Below, piece by piece: positions 39,300-51,700 of a stretch of DNA of 64,000 nucleotides (positions within the stretch are counted from its first letter, which is position 1; each line of letters begins with the position of its first letter). The stretch comes from Stercorarius parasiticus (Eukaryota; Chordata; Aves; Charadriiformes; Stercorariidae): assembly GCA_013396915.1 (NCBI GenBank), contig VWZL01000615.1, forward strand, positions 62,001 through 126,000. Reading direction: 5' to 3'. The notes under the pieces were generated by a model that made no database searches, had not been told where the DNA came from, and worked only from the letters and a program-made list of their open reading frames with translations. The position numbers and the translations under genes were made by a program.

Positions 39300-39655
39300 G
39301 TAGTTTTTAACTCCCCGGGGCCCCACCCCACCGCATGGCCGCACCGCCGCGCGGAACTACGATGCCCATCGTGGCTTGCGGGAGCCCGCTAGGCCCACCC
39401 CCCGGCAGAGATGGGAAATGTAGTTGCCGTCGTTTCCTGCCTGTCAGGAAACTACAAATCCTGTCAGCCTTTGCCCTCGCCTGTCGCTTNNNNNNNNNNN
39501 NNNNNNNNNNNNNNNNNNNNGGGGGAGATGGGACATGTAGTTGGCGCCAAGGCCTCAGGGGGGACAAGAACTACCCGTCCCGGCAGGCCCGGCGCCGGCG
39601 CTGCCTCAGGCCACGCTTGTGCCTTGCCCCCAGGTCTCTGGGAAATGGAGTTCGC
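39300..39655. promoter_or_regulatory. Array of alternating AACTAC-cored promoter motifs (ACTAYRNNNCCCR-like) upstream of GSPT1
   Basis: AACTAC or its complement occurs at 39300-39305 (-), 39355-39360 (+), 39420-39425 (-), 39450-39455 (+), 39537-39542 (-) and 39569-39574 (+). A one-mismatch copy is at 39647-39652 (-). Orientation alternates strictly. Three copies fit the vertebrate promoter motif ACTAYRNNNCCCR exactly: ACTACGATGCCCA, and on the minus strand ACTACATTTCCCA and ACTACATGTCCCA. Three others differ at one position: ACTACAAATCCTG, ACTACCCGTCCCG and, on the minus strand, ACTCCATTTCCCA. This motif class is bound by ZNF143 with THAP11/HCFC1. Binding here is inference. Confidence 0.65.
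39490..39520. other. Run of 31 Ns inside the GSPT1 promoter
   Basis: 31 consecutive Ns lie between two GC-rich segments of the promoter motif array. It is probably an assembly gap or unreadable GC-rich sequence, and its true length is unknown. Any motif spacing across it is unreliable. Confidence 0.95.
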
Positions 39656-39799
39656 GACGGCTGTGCGAGGGGGCAGCGTCGCCGGGTGCCTGGTCCCCGT
39701 TCCCTCATGCCGTTTCGGATGAGGAGGGGGAAGATGAGTATGTCCCCGTGGCCCCGGAGCGCCAGGCCATCCCGCGGGGTCTGAGGAGAGCGGGCCCGG

Positions 39800-42700
39800 C
39801 ACGGGGTGTCACCTCACGGGATTCCCGCCTCCCTCAAGGACTCAGCGTCTGGAGTTGGGTGAAGACGTGCTCATTTTGGCGTTTATCTATGCAAAGTTGC
39901 ACCTACCTAGTCTTAGGAAGCTTAGGTGCGGAGTGACAATACAGCGGGGGCACCAGTGTTGGGTCCGTAAACCTCCCAAGTGAAGGTTTGTGAGCACATG
40001 TGAGGTGAGAGCAAACATCAACCATAAGTTGACCAGATGCATTAAAAGCTCCAAATCTGGCAATTCTACAGGACACTTTGACTTGGTTATTATTTAAAAT
40101 AAATAATAAAAAAACCAATTAAGCCAAATCAGTAGGCCTTGTCAAGTACTGAGGCCCTTGACTAGTAAAACTATTAGAACTTACGAAAAAAACCCCACCA
40201 AAATCAAATCCAAACCCAAACACCTTTGCTTGAAGTTAAGTATATTTGGAGGAGCTGGGGAGGATCAGAGGGGAAAGGAGCAGATTTTGGTTTGTAGGCT
40301 GCACATGGCTGTGGCTGCATTTCATCTTGGAAGGTTCAGTGTAAGTGTTTAGACAAAGTGAGTGCTTGGGAGAAGGGAATTTCTTGGGAGTGCTCACATG
40401 CGAGGACTGAGTCATCTTGCAGCATTATTTATATTAGAATACTGTAGGGCAAGTCACAGAGTTGTTTTGAAAGGAGATGGGCTTAGAACTGAAATGCAAA
40501 GATCTCCATTCAGTACAAAATCCGGTGCAGTTTTAGTTGGAGAACTATACAAATTCTCCTGAAGCAGCATTTACATAACATAATCCTGACACAAGAACCA
40601 GATGGTTTCTGGCTGCACACCAACAGCAACATGTACACCCTTGACAAGCAGAAAATTCTGCATGGCAGGTAATGCACATGTGTTAATGGAAAAATGTGCT
40701 TCCAACCGATCATATTCAGGGAAAATACTAGTGTACAGGGCAGCACTTATAAAAGTTTAAAAAAAAACAATCCCCATCAACACCACAGATAATTTTGAAA
40801 GAAAAAAAATGTAATTCAGAATGAAAGACTATACATCTCTGCTAAGTGAAAGTCTTTCCTTCAAGCACCAAGAGCTTACCCTCACCAGAGCCTAAAGAAT
40901 GAGTTTTAAAGACCTTGTGAAAGCCACTCTGGTTCTTCTCTGGTGCAGAGCTCCTTTCCAGTTTAAGGCATGCATTGCCAGAGCCTCTGTTGTTCAAAGT
41001 TGTGTAAAATTAAGGAAGATTTTCACCTGTGTTTCTGTTGTAATATTTAGAATTTTGTTAAACTACAAGTAAGACTCAGCTATGTGGTAATCATGTTTCT
41101 GTTTGGAAAAAAAAAAAAAGTCATATGCAATCCCACTGAGGACTGTGATAGAAGTAGGAATAGGATGTGATCCTTTTATCAGGGGAGTGGAGGAAGCAGT
41201 TAAGAGGAGAGCTACAGGAATAAGAAATGTTTCCTAAGCAGCTAGTATAATAAGGAACACCTCCACTTACTAAAGGTTTGTTGGTTGGTTTTTTGTTGTT
41301 GTTTTTAATACTAACCTTTGCTTGTTAGGTGACATTTATTAACCAGTAGGTATCTGATACATTTCATTTAGTATGGAAACAGGGTAACACCGGTTGGAAC
41401 AAAGGAGCTCATACACTGTTGAATAATAGATAAAAATCCAGTAGAAACCAAGCTTCATGAATTCTGCTGACAGAGTGGCTTGTTACTGTACAGTTTTTAC
41501 CATCATTATGAGCATTTAATGGCTCAGGTTTATAATGACTGCAATGCTGTATTACAAGTTTGTTTTTTGTTTGAATCTTGACACAGCCTACAAGTCGGGA
41601 AAGGCTTAACTGGAGGTAGGTGCTATATTTTCAGAACAATTAAGACTTACCTTAAGATTACCAGCACACAGAACATGTAGGCAGCAATTCTTACATACAC
41701 TTCGTCATTCCTTAAAAAGGCTTTCTGAAGGTTTTTGAAATGGAGCTTAATTCTGCCAGTTCCTAAAGTACCAAGTTGTGATAATTTTTTTTGGGGGGTG
41801 ATGGTGGTGGTGTGCGTACAGGGAGGGCCCAAATATGTATTTGATCACAGGTATGGAAGTGTGTATTACCACTGATTTCAGAGGAAAAGAATTACTTGTG
41901 TTATTCAACATTCCTTCCTTCCTTGACCAGTACTTATTCCCTAGGTACTTGCTAGGATATAAACAATTAGTCCACAGAATGTCAGAAGATGCCAGATGTC
42001 CTTCAGAGTGTACAAACCTGTTTTACAGGCTGTGTCGCACATTGGAATTGTGTAAACTCAAACACTGAATTTTTAACAGGGCTAGTAGTTTGTTTTTCCA
42101 CTTACAAACAGCTGGTACTCAAAACAAAACCTAAGCAGAATCATGATCATTTTACTGGCAAAATATCTACTGGAATGCAAATGGTCACGTTCTCTTGAGG
42201 TCTTAAAGCATTATAAAAGCTTTTCTTGTTTAAATCTCTTTTGCATCAAAATGTTTAGAATAAATACACTAGCTCTTGATTTAATAAATACTAAAAAGCT
42301 TTTCTTATTGAGAACCACACATATAAACCCATCATCACATCATGAGTGACTTAAGTTATCAAAGCACTGCTTAGAAAAGAAGAGGCTGGACCACCTCAGG
42401 GCTAACAGGTGGGGACTGGGGCAGAGAGAAACTGGCTCCCCCACAGCCACAGTTCTACCTGTTCTTGGCCTGCCTTCTACCTCTTGTTAGACCCTTTGCT
42501 GAGTCAGTTTCTCTCATTAAATTTAGCGTCAGGGCAATCCACTTTCTTTTTCCTCCTGGGTTACTTAGTTGAATCAACTCTTAAGAGGTGTTTGACAAAT
42601 GCCAGAGCTGGTATAAAGGAAGAATGGGGAACAGGACTTCTTTAGTGAGAGCAAGCTGTTCACATATTAAACTATCTCAAGGTAGATTCACCACTGGTTT

Positions 42701-45700
42701 GCAGCCTGTGATAAGTCAATCCTATAGCAGTGAGATGGAGGTCCGCATTCATATGATATTAGGAATAGTACTTCAGTAGTAACTTTCGTTCAAGGTTCTC
42801 ACAAGCACTTTACACCCTAGCAGATATACCTATGAAATACCAATGTTTTAGTTATGTGAACTGAAGCAGAAAAAAATATATATTTCACTAGAAGGCTTCA
42901 AACAGGGTAACAGCTTCAAGCAGTTAACAGCTCACCACCAACTGGTAAGCTTATTAAACTCCATAAAATAGCAGCAGTCTAAGGAGGGAGGAGAGTGGTG
43001 TTAGGGTGCTGAGTTATAAGCGAGTTGACTCAGTCTACCCTGAGTTCAGCTAAGTTCCTGAGCTGCTGCAAAATGGGAAAGAAAGCACTTGGCTGAGATT
43101 GGGAGGAGCAGGAAAGGAATAATAATCTGGTGTGGCAGCAAGCTGAAATTCAACTGACTCACTGTGAACCATGCCCTGAAATTTAAAGGTATTTAAATAT
43201 GTACATTAGTTATGCACTTAAATGAGTAGCCTGATATTTAGAATTGCTTTGAAGTCAGAATGAGCCTTTAAAAAACAAAGCCAAAAGAACAATTTTTTTT
43301 ACCTAGGAGGAAGAAAGTACAAGAGTTACAAGGTAAATTATTAAAAGAAAAATATAGGAAACTGCTCAGCTGTGAAAGTGCCATTCTAGAAGCATAGGTC
43401 TTTATCTGAGGCTTATGTGAAGGAACAGTCTCAAAAGACGCTCCAGAAATTAAGTTTAGCATTACTTAGAAGAAGCAGCTGGAGTTAAATGAATCCAGAA
43501 AGTTTTTTCAGAAAACATGGATTAAGGCTGTACCTAAGTACAAGTGATATACCTCTTCTGAAGGAAGGCTGTGTAAGAGTTTTTCTAAATACCTTTCATA
43601 ATATTAATGAAGCCTGACACACAACTGAAAATATGGAACTAGTTTAAGTTTGAATAGGTGCCAGGAGATTATAAATTAATGTTCTTAAACTCTGGCAAAT
43701 TCTCTTTCCAGGTATCTGTGGAAATATAGCTGAGCACTAGAGAACAAAAAACACACTATGTTTTGGTATGATGGCTTTTTCAAGAGCCGAGTCTATCCTA
43801 AGCTTTGCTAGTGTTCCTGAAAGCATAAGTGAATTATAAAGAGGCTTTTATATTTGCACAAGACCATGTATAATCCAAACGTATCTCAACCTGGAAATAT
43901 CTTTTCACTGATTTATTTTTTCTAACCCTGCTATTTAACAAATGCTGTTTCTGACCTATTACTCTCCCTCTGCTGGACACTCACATAATTACTGTATTTG
44001 TATTGTCTTAACATATTTTAAGATATTTGGTTGGAAGAGATTAAAATAAAAGTCTTCTTTAGTTTTCCAAATGTAGCACCACAACATAAGCTCTCTTCTA
44101 CAGTTCAGTTGTAGCTTGCAAACAGGCACCCTCAAAGGAAATGGTAACTTAACTCTTGCACGTTTCATTGTGGATTGATGATGAGTACCTCTGAGCTGGA
44201 TTCGTCTTTTTGAGGTCTCCAATCTAGAGTTAAAGCCTTTCTTTAGGAGCAGTCAAAGCACATGCTGTAGGCTTCAAAAGAAGGCATAAAATGAATTGTT
44301 TTTGCTTCAGATAGCAAAAGAAATACGTGGATCCACGCACCAAAATACCAATTTAAAATTCTTTGTGTCTACCTCCTTACCTCTCAAATACTTCATATGC
44401 TAAACTCATTATTTTCCAAGGTATTTGCATGTCTCTCACTTCTATATATATACACAATCTTTCTTTCTCTTGCTTATGTATCTCTAGAAATAAAGCCTGA
44501 AAGGTCTTCTTTTTCACAAGTGCCATCCTTTTTTTTTTTTCAGATGACTTTAATTGGAGGGTCAGAGTTCTCATCTGTGTGATATATTGCTTAGTTAGCC
44601 TGTTGTTCAGATTTGAAAAATCTGAACTAAGTTGGGTGCTAGCTAGTTATTTGTTCAAGGTGCCTCTCTTAGAATGCACAGTCATTGCAGTTTACTCCTT
44701 AGAGAGACTTTCTTCTCTGTTTTTGATACCATGAGCCTCCAGACTGATAAATAGCAGGGGGAGGGTGGTTTAGGTAAGTAGCTTTGCTATCAAAGCTGTT
44801 TGTTATATGTGGGTTTTTTTGCTATCAAAGTTCAAAATAAACAAAGATGGGGGGTTTAGGTGTGCCCATTGTGAAGAATCTAGGCACAGTTTATAAACCT
44901 TATGACAGTTTAAAATGTTGTAAATAGCAAAAGGATGGCTTAATGTGGAAGGAATGTGCTAAGCAAAGAACGCACATCCAAGGAAGGGAAGACTGAGATC
45001 ACTTTAATGATGACCGAGTTAGTCTTGGAAAGAATAGGGACCAGGGGGTATCTATTTTGAAGAAAGGCAGAGACCATGTGGTTTTAGGGATCTGGAAGCC
45101 AGTTGTAGGTTTGGTGGGAGGAGGCATCATGTCAGTTAAGATACTGAAGCAGCTGAAAATAAATCCTGTTAAGTACAATCCAGGCCTCTATTTAACTGTT
45201 CTTATGTTTTCATCTTGATTAGCAACATTTTGATTAGAAAATTAACCTTTTGCATTGTTAGAGTAAATTTGTTTTCACCTATAAATCTGTTAGATGTGGA
45301 GAGTAAATATTACAAGCCTAAGATACTCTGGAAGTGATAAATGGAAACAGTGGATATTTCAGCTCCCTGAGACAAATTTGAGGATCTCAGGGGCTGGGAT
45401 GCAGAGTTGACTGAGCAACAATGATAACTTTTAAGTGCCAGATTCTCATGAGATGTTCTTCCACTGGCTGTAAGCTAGTATTGTTCTAACAGGAGACAAG
45501 TACCAAAGAGAATTTGCAATTCTGGCTACCATCAAATTGTCAGTCTTGTAGCTTGACATAGAGGTAAAAAAAATGCAGAAAAGGTGGCTAGAATTTTAAG
45601 TGGGACTTACAGTCTAACACAGATGCACAAGGTGAGTTCCCACTATCAAACAGAATTCAGCTGTATCTTATATATTTTTTCTAGACTGTGTTAATAAAGA

Positions 45701-48700
45701 ATGTTTTTGTGAGATAATGAAAAATCTTGAATTTAGCACTGAAAATATCAATGCAGGGTATGTAACACGCTATTTATTCACACCCTTTCTTATTTCAGTG
45801 AGACTCTGACATGGAGAAGCTCAGAGTTGCCACACCCACCGTTGGGTTCCATAACATCTCTAGGCCAGATCTCCTGCCTTATACATGTGGTAAGAGTTTT
45901 ATAACACTTATGTTTCGTATGGAAAGTTTTACATGCTGGCTGTCTCTCTCCAGGGAGGTGGGAATGGAAAACTAGTTCCATGTGGGATTTTCATGTGCTT
46001 TCTTTTACCCTTCTTAATTCTCCAGAATTCCAGTTGAGGGAGCATTTTGTCCATTAGAGATCCCTTAAGATTTTAGTTTTGGTAATGACCAAAGCAAAAT
46101 GACATTATTGTTATGAAGAAAGAATAACAGTGTCATGGGATTTTTAAAACTGTTCTTCTATAGCTAGTTAACATGTTAACATTGTTGCAGAAATAATTAC
46201 TTCATAATGATATTGTGAGAGTGAAATAGTGAGCTGGTTTCTAAGTAGGACTAATTACTCCAGAATTGTTCTGTGCCAGTACTTTTATTCCAGAGAAGGC
46301 AATTTGAATGGGGAATTATTCTGGAATAGGGATGGCTAAATCAATTACAATTTTCCTCCTGTCTTGAGAGAGAGCACACATTGGCACTGTGATTCTGTAC
46401 ATGGGAATTTGAAATAAAGCAATTGTGCGTTACGGAAACTTGTCCACAAACACTGAATGGCTAGGGAATTTGGTTAAAATTATCAGAAGAAAAATTCTTG
46501 TTAGACTTTAGTGTATGCCAAGCACTTCATGTCATTCATAGGTGTTCATGCACATTTATTTTTGTTGTAACTCCATTACTCCTGTTGGCATTGTACCACT
46601 GATTAGCTTTAGTTTGTTTTGTCCACCTGCAAAGTCACTAAAATAGTAGTATGTGGGAGGTTATTTTTACAACACAAAATATAAGTGTTTACATTCAGAA
46701 ATGAAGGAAAAAAAAGTTTACATTCTGTAAAAACTATTGCACCAACATAAAAATGTCACTGGCATTCTAACCAGTATTAGCTTAATCCAAACTTGCTTGC
46801 ACAATTATTGTTTTATGCATTGTCCTTCGTAGTTACATAACTATGTTGGCACATGTGTAACATCAGACAAATGAGAAGGTATCTTCCTTCCCCAAAGAGT
46901 TTATAGTCTATTAACACTGCTTTTCTGTGCTATGGTTTTCCATAAATTGGTTCCTAGCTAAGCAAACTTAGTAAGGGATACAGGAGTTGTCTGAGATTTA
47001 GTTGACAATGTTTATACTATTGTTACTTTAATTACTATTTTTAAGGAATGTTTTTCTCTTCAGTTGTTTTCTTCTTTAATCTTTTTTGGAAATACCAGAT
47101 GTAGCAACAGCAAGACCACTCTTTTCAAAGCAGTGGTCTAATTAAAATGTGCTGAACCAAACAGGCAAAATCCACATTATTGTTGATTTTGCACTGTGCC
47201 CATATGACATTAAACAATATTGTGTCTAAAAAGAGCATTGTTCTGTGCAGCTTGTAAAAGCTAATGAACATGATGAAGCTTTTAATAACCCCTCCCTTTT
47301 GTTATTAGCAGTGTGTAACCCATTCCTAGAACAGCCTATCTCCTCCCAGCGATACAGTTAAAGCGTACACTTAACAAAAGATGGATTTCTGAAAATAACT
47401 GCTTCAGAAAGTTTTAACATTTTTTTAGAAGGTAACTTTCTAGAAGACCGCTGTTCCTTGAAGTGCGGTAACTTTTGGGAAGACAAAGTGGTGGGTTTTT
47501 TGATCTGACAGATTTCTAGTATTGTTGTGATGAGGTGATTTATAAGGGACTTTTTTCTTTGGATTTTTTCTGTAAATAGCTTTAGAGAATTGGAGAGGAC
47601 TCAGACCAAGCCTGTACTATAAGACTTGACGGTGTAGGCCAGTTGCCTTAGTGAATGGAAAAAAAAATTACAGGCAGTACCCAGAAGAGCTGTGCCAGCA
47701 GAAAATGACCTATGTAGAAGCAACTATACAGCCAGAAGAATTCCTTTGTCAGCCTAGCTAATGTTGTTTGTGAAGGGAATGTAATAGTCCTAGCAGAAAA
47801 CTCTCTTTCTCTTCACAAGTGCTATGTAATTATGCCAACAGAATTTCTGAAGTACAGTCAGGCAAAAAAGCTGGCACAAGCATGAACAGAGAAATCCCAA
47901 AGCAGTGTCAGAACAAAGCTTTGTTGTTGAAGTTATGTGTGGTAAAGACCTTAAGCTACTGTTCTGAGAGATGAATTTCAATCTTTATGTCTAATTATTG
48001 ACATAATAGTATTACTTTCTTTGGTTTTCTATTCAGAGTTTTCATTTTATTATTTCAGTGTTGAAACTCACAATAGCTTTTTTCAAATTAAATAGTGAAA
48101 GATAAAATTCTTCTTACCTTTTTCACGTGACTAATTTCTGTCACGTAAGTACTACCAACTTAACACATTAAAAATGGGCACTGACAAGGATTTCTGGAAG
48201 TCTTAGGCTTCTCCAGACGTTTAAGGAAACCAACAGTCAAATTTGGGTTCATGGCAGGCGATGCTCTGGCTGGATGCTCAGTGCTTGGTATGCCTGTATT
48301 CTGCCAAAGCAGCATCTAACTCTCAGTTTTATGCTGACATGATAGAAGGTTGTAAATCTAGAGAGCGTGTGTGTGTACAGCTCTAAAATACTGCCTGCTG
48401 GTATGTGCTGTGCTGGTACCTACCCGTACTCCCTTTGCCAGTAAAAATTATTTGATTTCTTGAAATCCTGTTTACTAGTTTGATATCCTAGTAGAATTGA
48501 CAGTATGCTGAAGTTGTTATTGTAAACAACAAATAGATGTTTTGCTACTTCCAGATGTAGATTTGAAGTTCAGAGAGGAGTTGTCAGTGGTCAAGAATCA
48601 CCTTATGAGAGCACACTGGTCTTTATAAATTGTCCCTGGGTGTCACTCTTGAGTCAGACTGAAACATTTTAGAAGGAAATCTGAGAATTGTTTTCCCTTT

Positions 48701-51700
48701 TCTTTTTTCTGTTGTTTCTGCAGTTGACACTTTTCTTCTTAAATTTATTTCCCACTACTCTCTGTAATGATGTCAACTCCAACAGGCCAGCTTAACTTCC
48801 CTGAATTATATTATTCTTAGAGGATATCTTTGGGAGTTTTTGAACTTCAGTTACAGGAATCTAACTGCAGAAATACCTCCCTGGCAACACTTCGTGGATT
48901 TACAGTTAAATGACCAATTATTATCTTTGATAAATCTTTTCTTATTTTGTACAATTCTACTAATTTCTGTCATCCTTTTGGAGTAAAATCAAGTGACAAG
49001 AAGAGAGCATTTATTAGTATCTACATGTAACTCTATGTGGAAAGCCAGTCCAAGCCCTGTAAATTCCATAATTGAAAAAAAAGCTGCAATGTAACTTCAC
49101 AAAGTTATATATAAACAAATAATATATTTATTATTCTCTAAAGGCAAATATCACTGCAGGAGAGCCATCAGTATCCAGTTATCTCAGACCTTTTTTGGGG
49201 GGGTGCATGTGCACAGTCTACATATAACAAAATAGCGTGCCACTTAGAGGATTTAATGTGTATTATACAAGGCAGTGGATAAATTATTAACGTAACATAA
49301 CTACAGTTTCTAAGTAACAATATCCTTATCTTAATGTCACTTAATGAATTTATTTTTAATGGTTCTGGGTTTTGTTTCATTGGTTGGTTGATTGAATCCA
49401 ATATTCTACTTTATAAACAGCTTATGAATTCAGGTATTACATCTCTCACATTAAAGCCAGTTGGTATAGTACACGTCTCCAAATGAAGTACTTAAAGGTT
49501 TGGGTTTTTTAATATTAACTTCCTTCTATCAAAATTACTCAAAAATGAAGGTTGCACAAGAATGCCTTGCTTACTCCTGTAACCCATCGTTTCCCCAAAT
49601 CTGTTTTATTGCAAGTGCTATCACCCATCTACATAATAACTATCAAATACATTTTCTGTGGACTGCACCAAACAATCTGCTGTTGAATGAGTTAGCTGTT
49701 TCTCGCACAGTCTGAGATTTGTTTTTGAGAGTGAAAAACACAGTGTTTTAGTGAATTGAGAAACAGTTACGTTGGATTAATTTTTGCTTTGAGAATAAAT
49801 GTTTGCAGTATGCTTTTCAGAGGCATGAGCAGACAAGAAATGGTCCCCAAAAATGTAATTTCAAAACTACTCTATAGATACTTTTATTCAGAAATTCTGG
49901 GGAATTTCATGTGATCAGTGAAAACAGCAGGTGAACCACAGGACATAGATTTTGAAATAATGTGTCTTTTAGATGTGTAGCAAGGTCTGTCACTGGGAAT
50001 TATTGCTTATCAAGATCTTCTGATTATATGCTTGCTTTCAGATGCTTGAGAAGTAGGACTTTTGAATGCTAAGATGTGCAGAAGACAAAGGCAACAGGCT
50101 ATGGCAACTGTAATTCCTCATATTTTTTCTATCATCTGTCACCTCTGTTTTGTCATTACACATGCCAATAAAACTATATATAGCTAAGGAGAAAAGACTG
50201 TGACTTGTATGGTGGTTGTTTATATGAAATGACACATTAGAGACCCTTTACTATCATTGCTCCCCAGTTTCCTATGTGTGAAAAATGTATTGCTTAATAA
50301 TCAAGGATTTCTGTTTTGGGGCACATCTATCAGTAGAATTCATTTATCTCTAAGGGCTGTAAGCTTTGGGAAATAATAGTCCAACCGTAGGAGGAAAATT
50401 ATCGCTATGAGAGACAGCAGTATTCTCTGGAGCTCTAGTGAAATGAACTGTATTTAGCCTTTTACTTGAGGGGAGGTTTCCTAGAGTTTGATTGAAAAGA
50501 TGAGACTTCTTTGTATTTACATCTGTGTCTTATGATACATGTGTTTGAACTCTAACTAGCCACACAGGAAAACTGTTTCTGACCAACTGGTTATAGAGAG
50601 TGTAAGCATGTCTGCCACAATACCAAATAATTAAACAAAATTTCTACTGTACTTAGAGTTTGACAGGACTTTTAAAATGAAGACCTTGGCGCATTAGTTC
50701 ACCAAATTTGTACTTCTGTGGTGGACTTAGTTTCACATCCCCACTAGGTAATCGGCTGTTTATCTTCTTTTCTGTTCTGTTTCTGGCCTTTTTTCCAGGC
50801 CGTAGGAGTAAAACTTTATGAACTGACTGGATTAACAAATTAAAGCTGCTTGCTGTGTGGTCAGGTAAGCCCCAGAGTCCGTCCATGTGCGTCAGAACAC
50901 TGTAGAGTGAAGTGCAGGACTATCCCTTTCACTAACACCAAGATATTTAATCAGCTTTGCTGTATATAATCTAACCACATCTTTGGTGACCTATAGATCA
51001 GTGTTACTAATTAGATATGAGTTGTCTTTGATGGTATCATGAAGGTATGCGGGAAAGTTAAACTACCATTTTCTAAAGAAAGCTACCTCCTTCAGCCAGT
51101 ACCTTTTGAAGATACTTTGTAAGTGTCTGTGTGCATTCTTGTTTTAGGCCTGTTTTTTTCAAGACAGTAAAGGAACTACGTGCATTGACTTCTGGAGTGC
51201 TAAGCATTGTTTTTTACTCTTTGGTTAGTGATACAGAAATGTGGGTGCATATGGGAGAAGTCACAGATGTATCTCAATAGAATCCCTATTCCATTAAAAA
51301 AAATAATCTGAAGAGGACCTGAAGTGGCACATGAAGATGTTCTTTTAAACAGAACCTATTGCTACCAAGCACTTCAAGGTTTCTTTCTTCATTGTAACAA
51401 CACTGAACTTTAAGGAGTTTATCAATTATCATCAAGTTTAGGATTATGTGTGTTGCCTACTTTGGATTTCTATGTGCTATTTAACAACAGCATTTTGCTG
51501 TCTCCCAGCAAAAATACTCACCACTGTCAATCTGAGCTTCTTTCTCTTCTTTGTGAAGCTGTGAATTAATACCAAAATGCTATAAACGTAGCTATTTAGC
51601 AAAACTACTTTGTTGAAGAAAGCTAATGTTTGAAATAAATATACTTGCACAATTCAGTCAAAAGTCAACATAAAAGAACCCCCAGTGTCATTGTCATACA

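Larger units (their letters stand above)
38110..39800. promoter_or_regulatory. GSPT1: CpG island spanning GSPT1 exon 1 and promoter
   Basis: Very GC- and CpG-rich block covering the 3' flank of exon 1, exon 1 itself (38804-39104) and upstream DNA. It is interrupted by 31 Ns at 39490-39520 and one N at 38466. No TATA box is evident. The long antisense open frame at 38104-39045 (Pro/Arg/Ser-rich) reflects composition rather than a gene. Confidence 0.85.
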
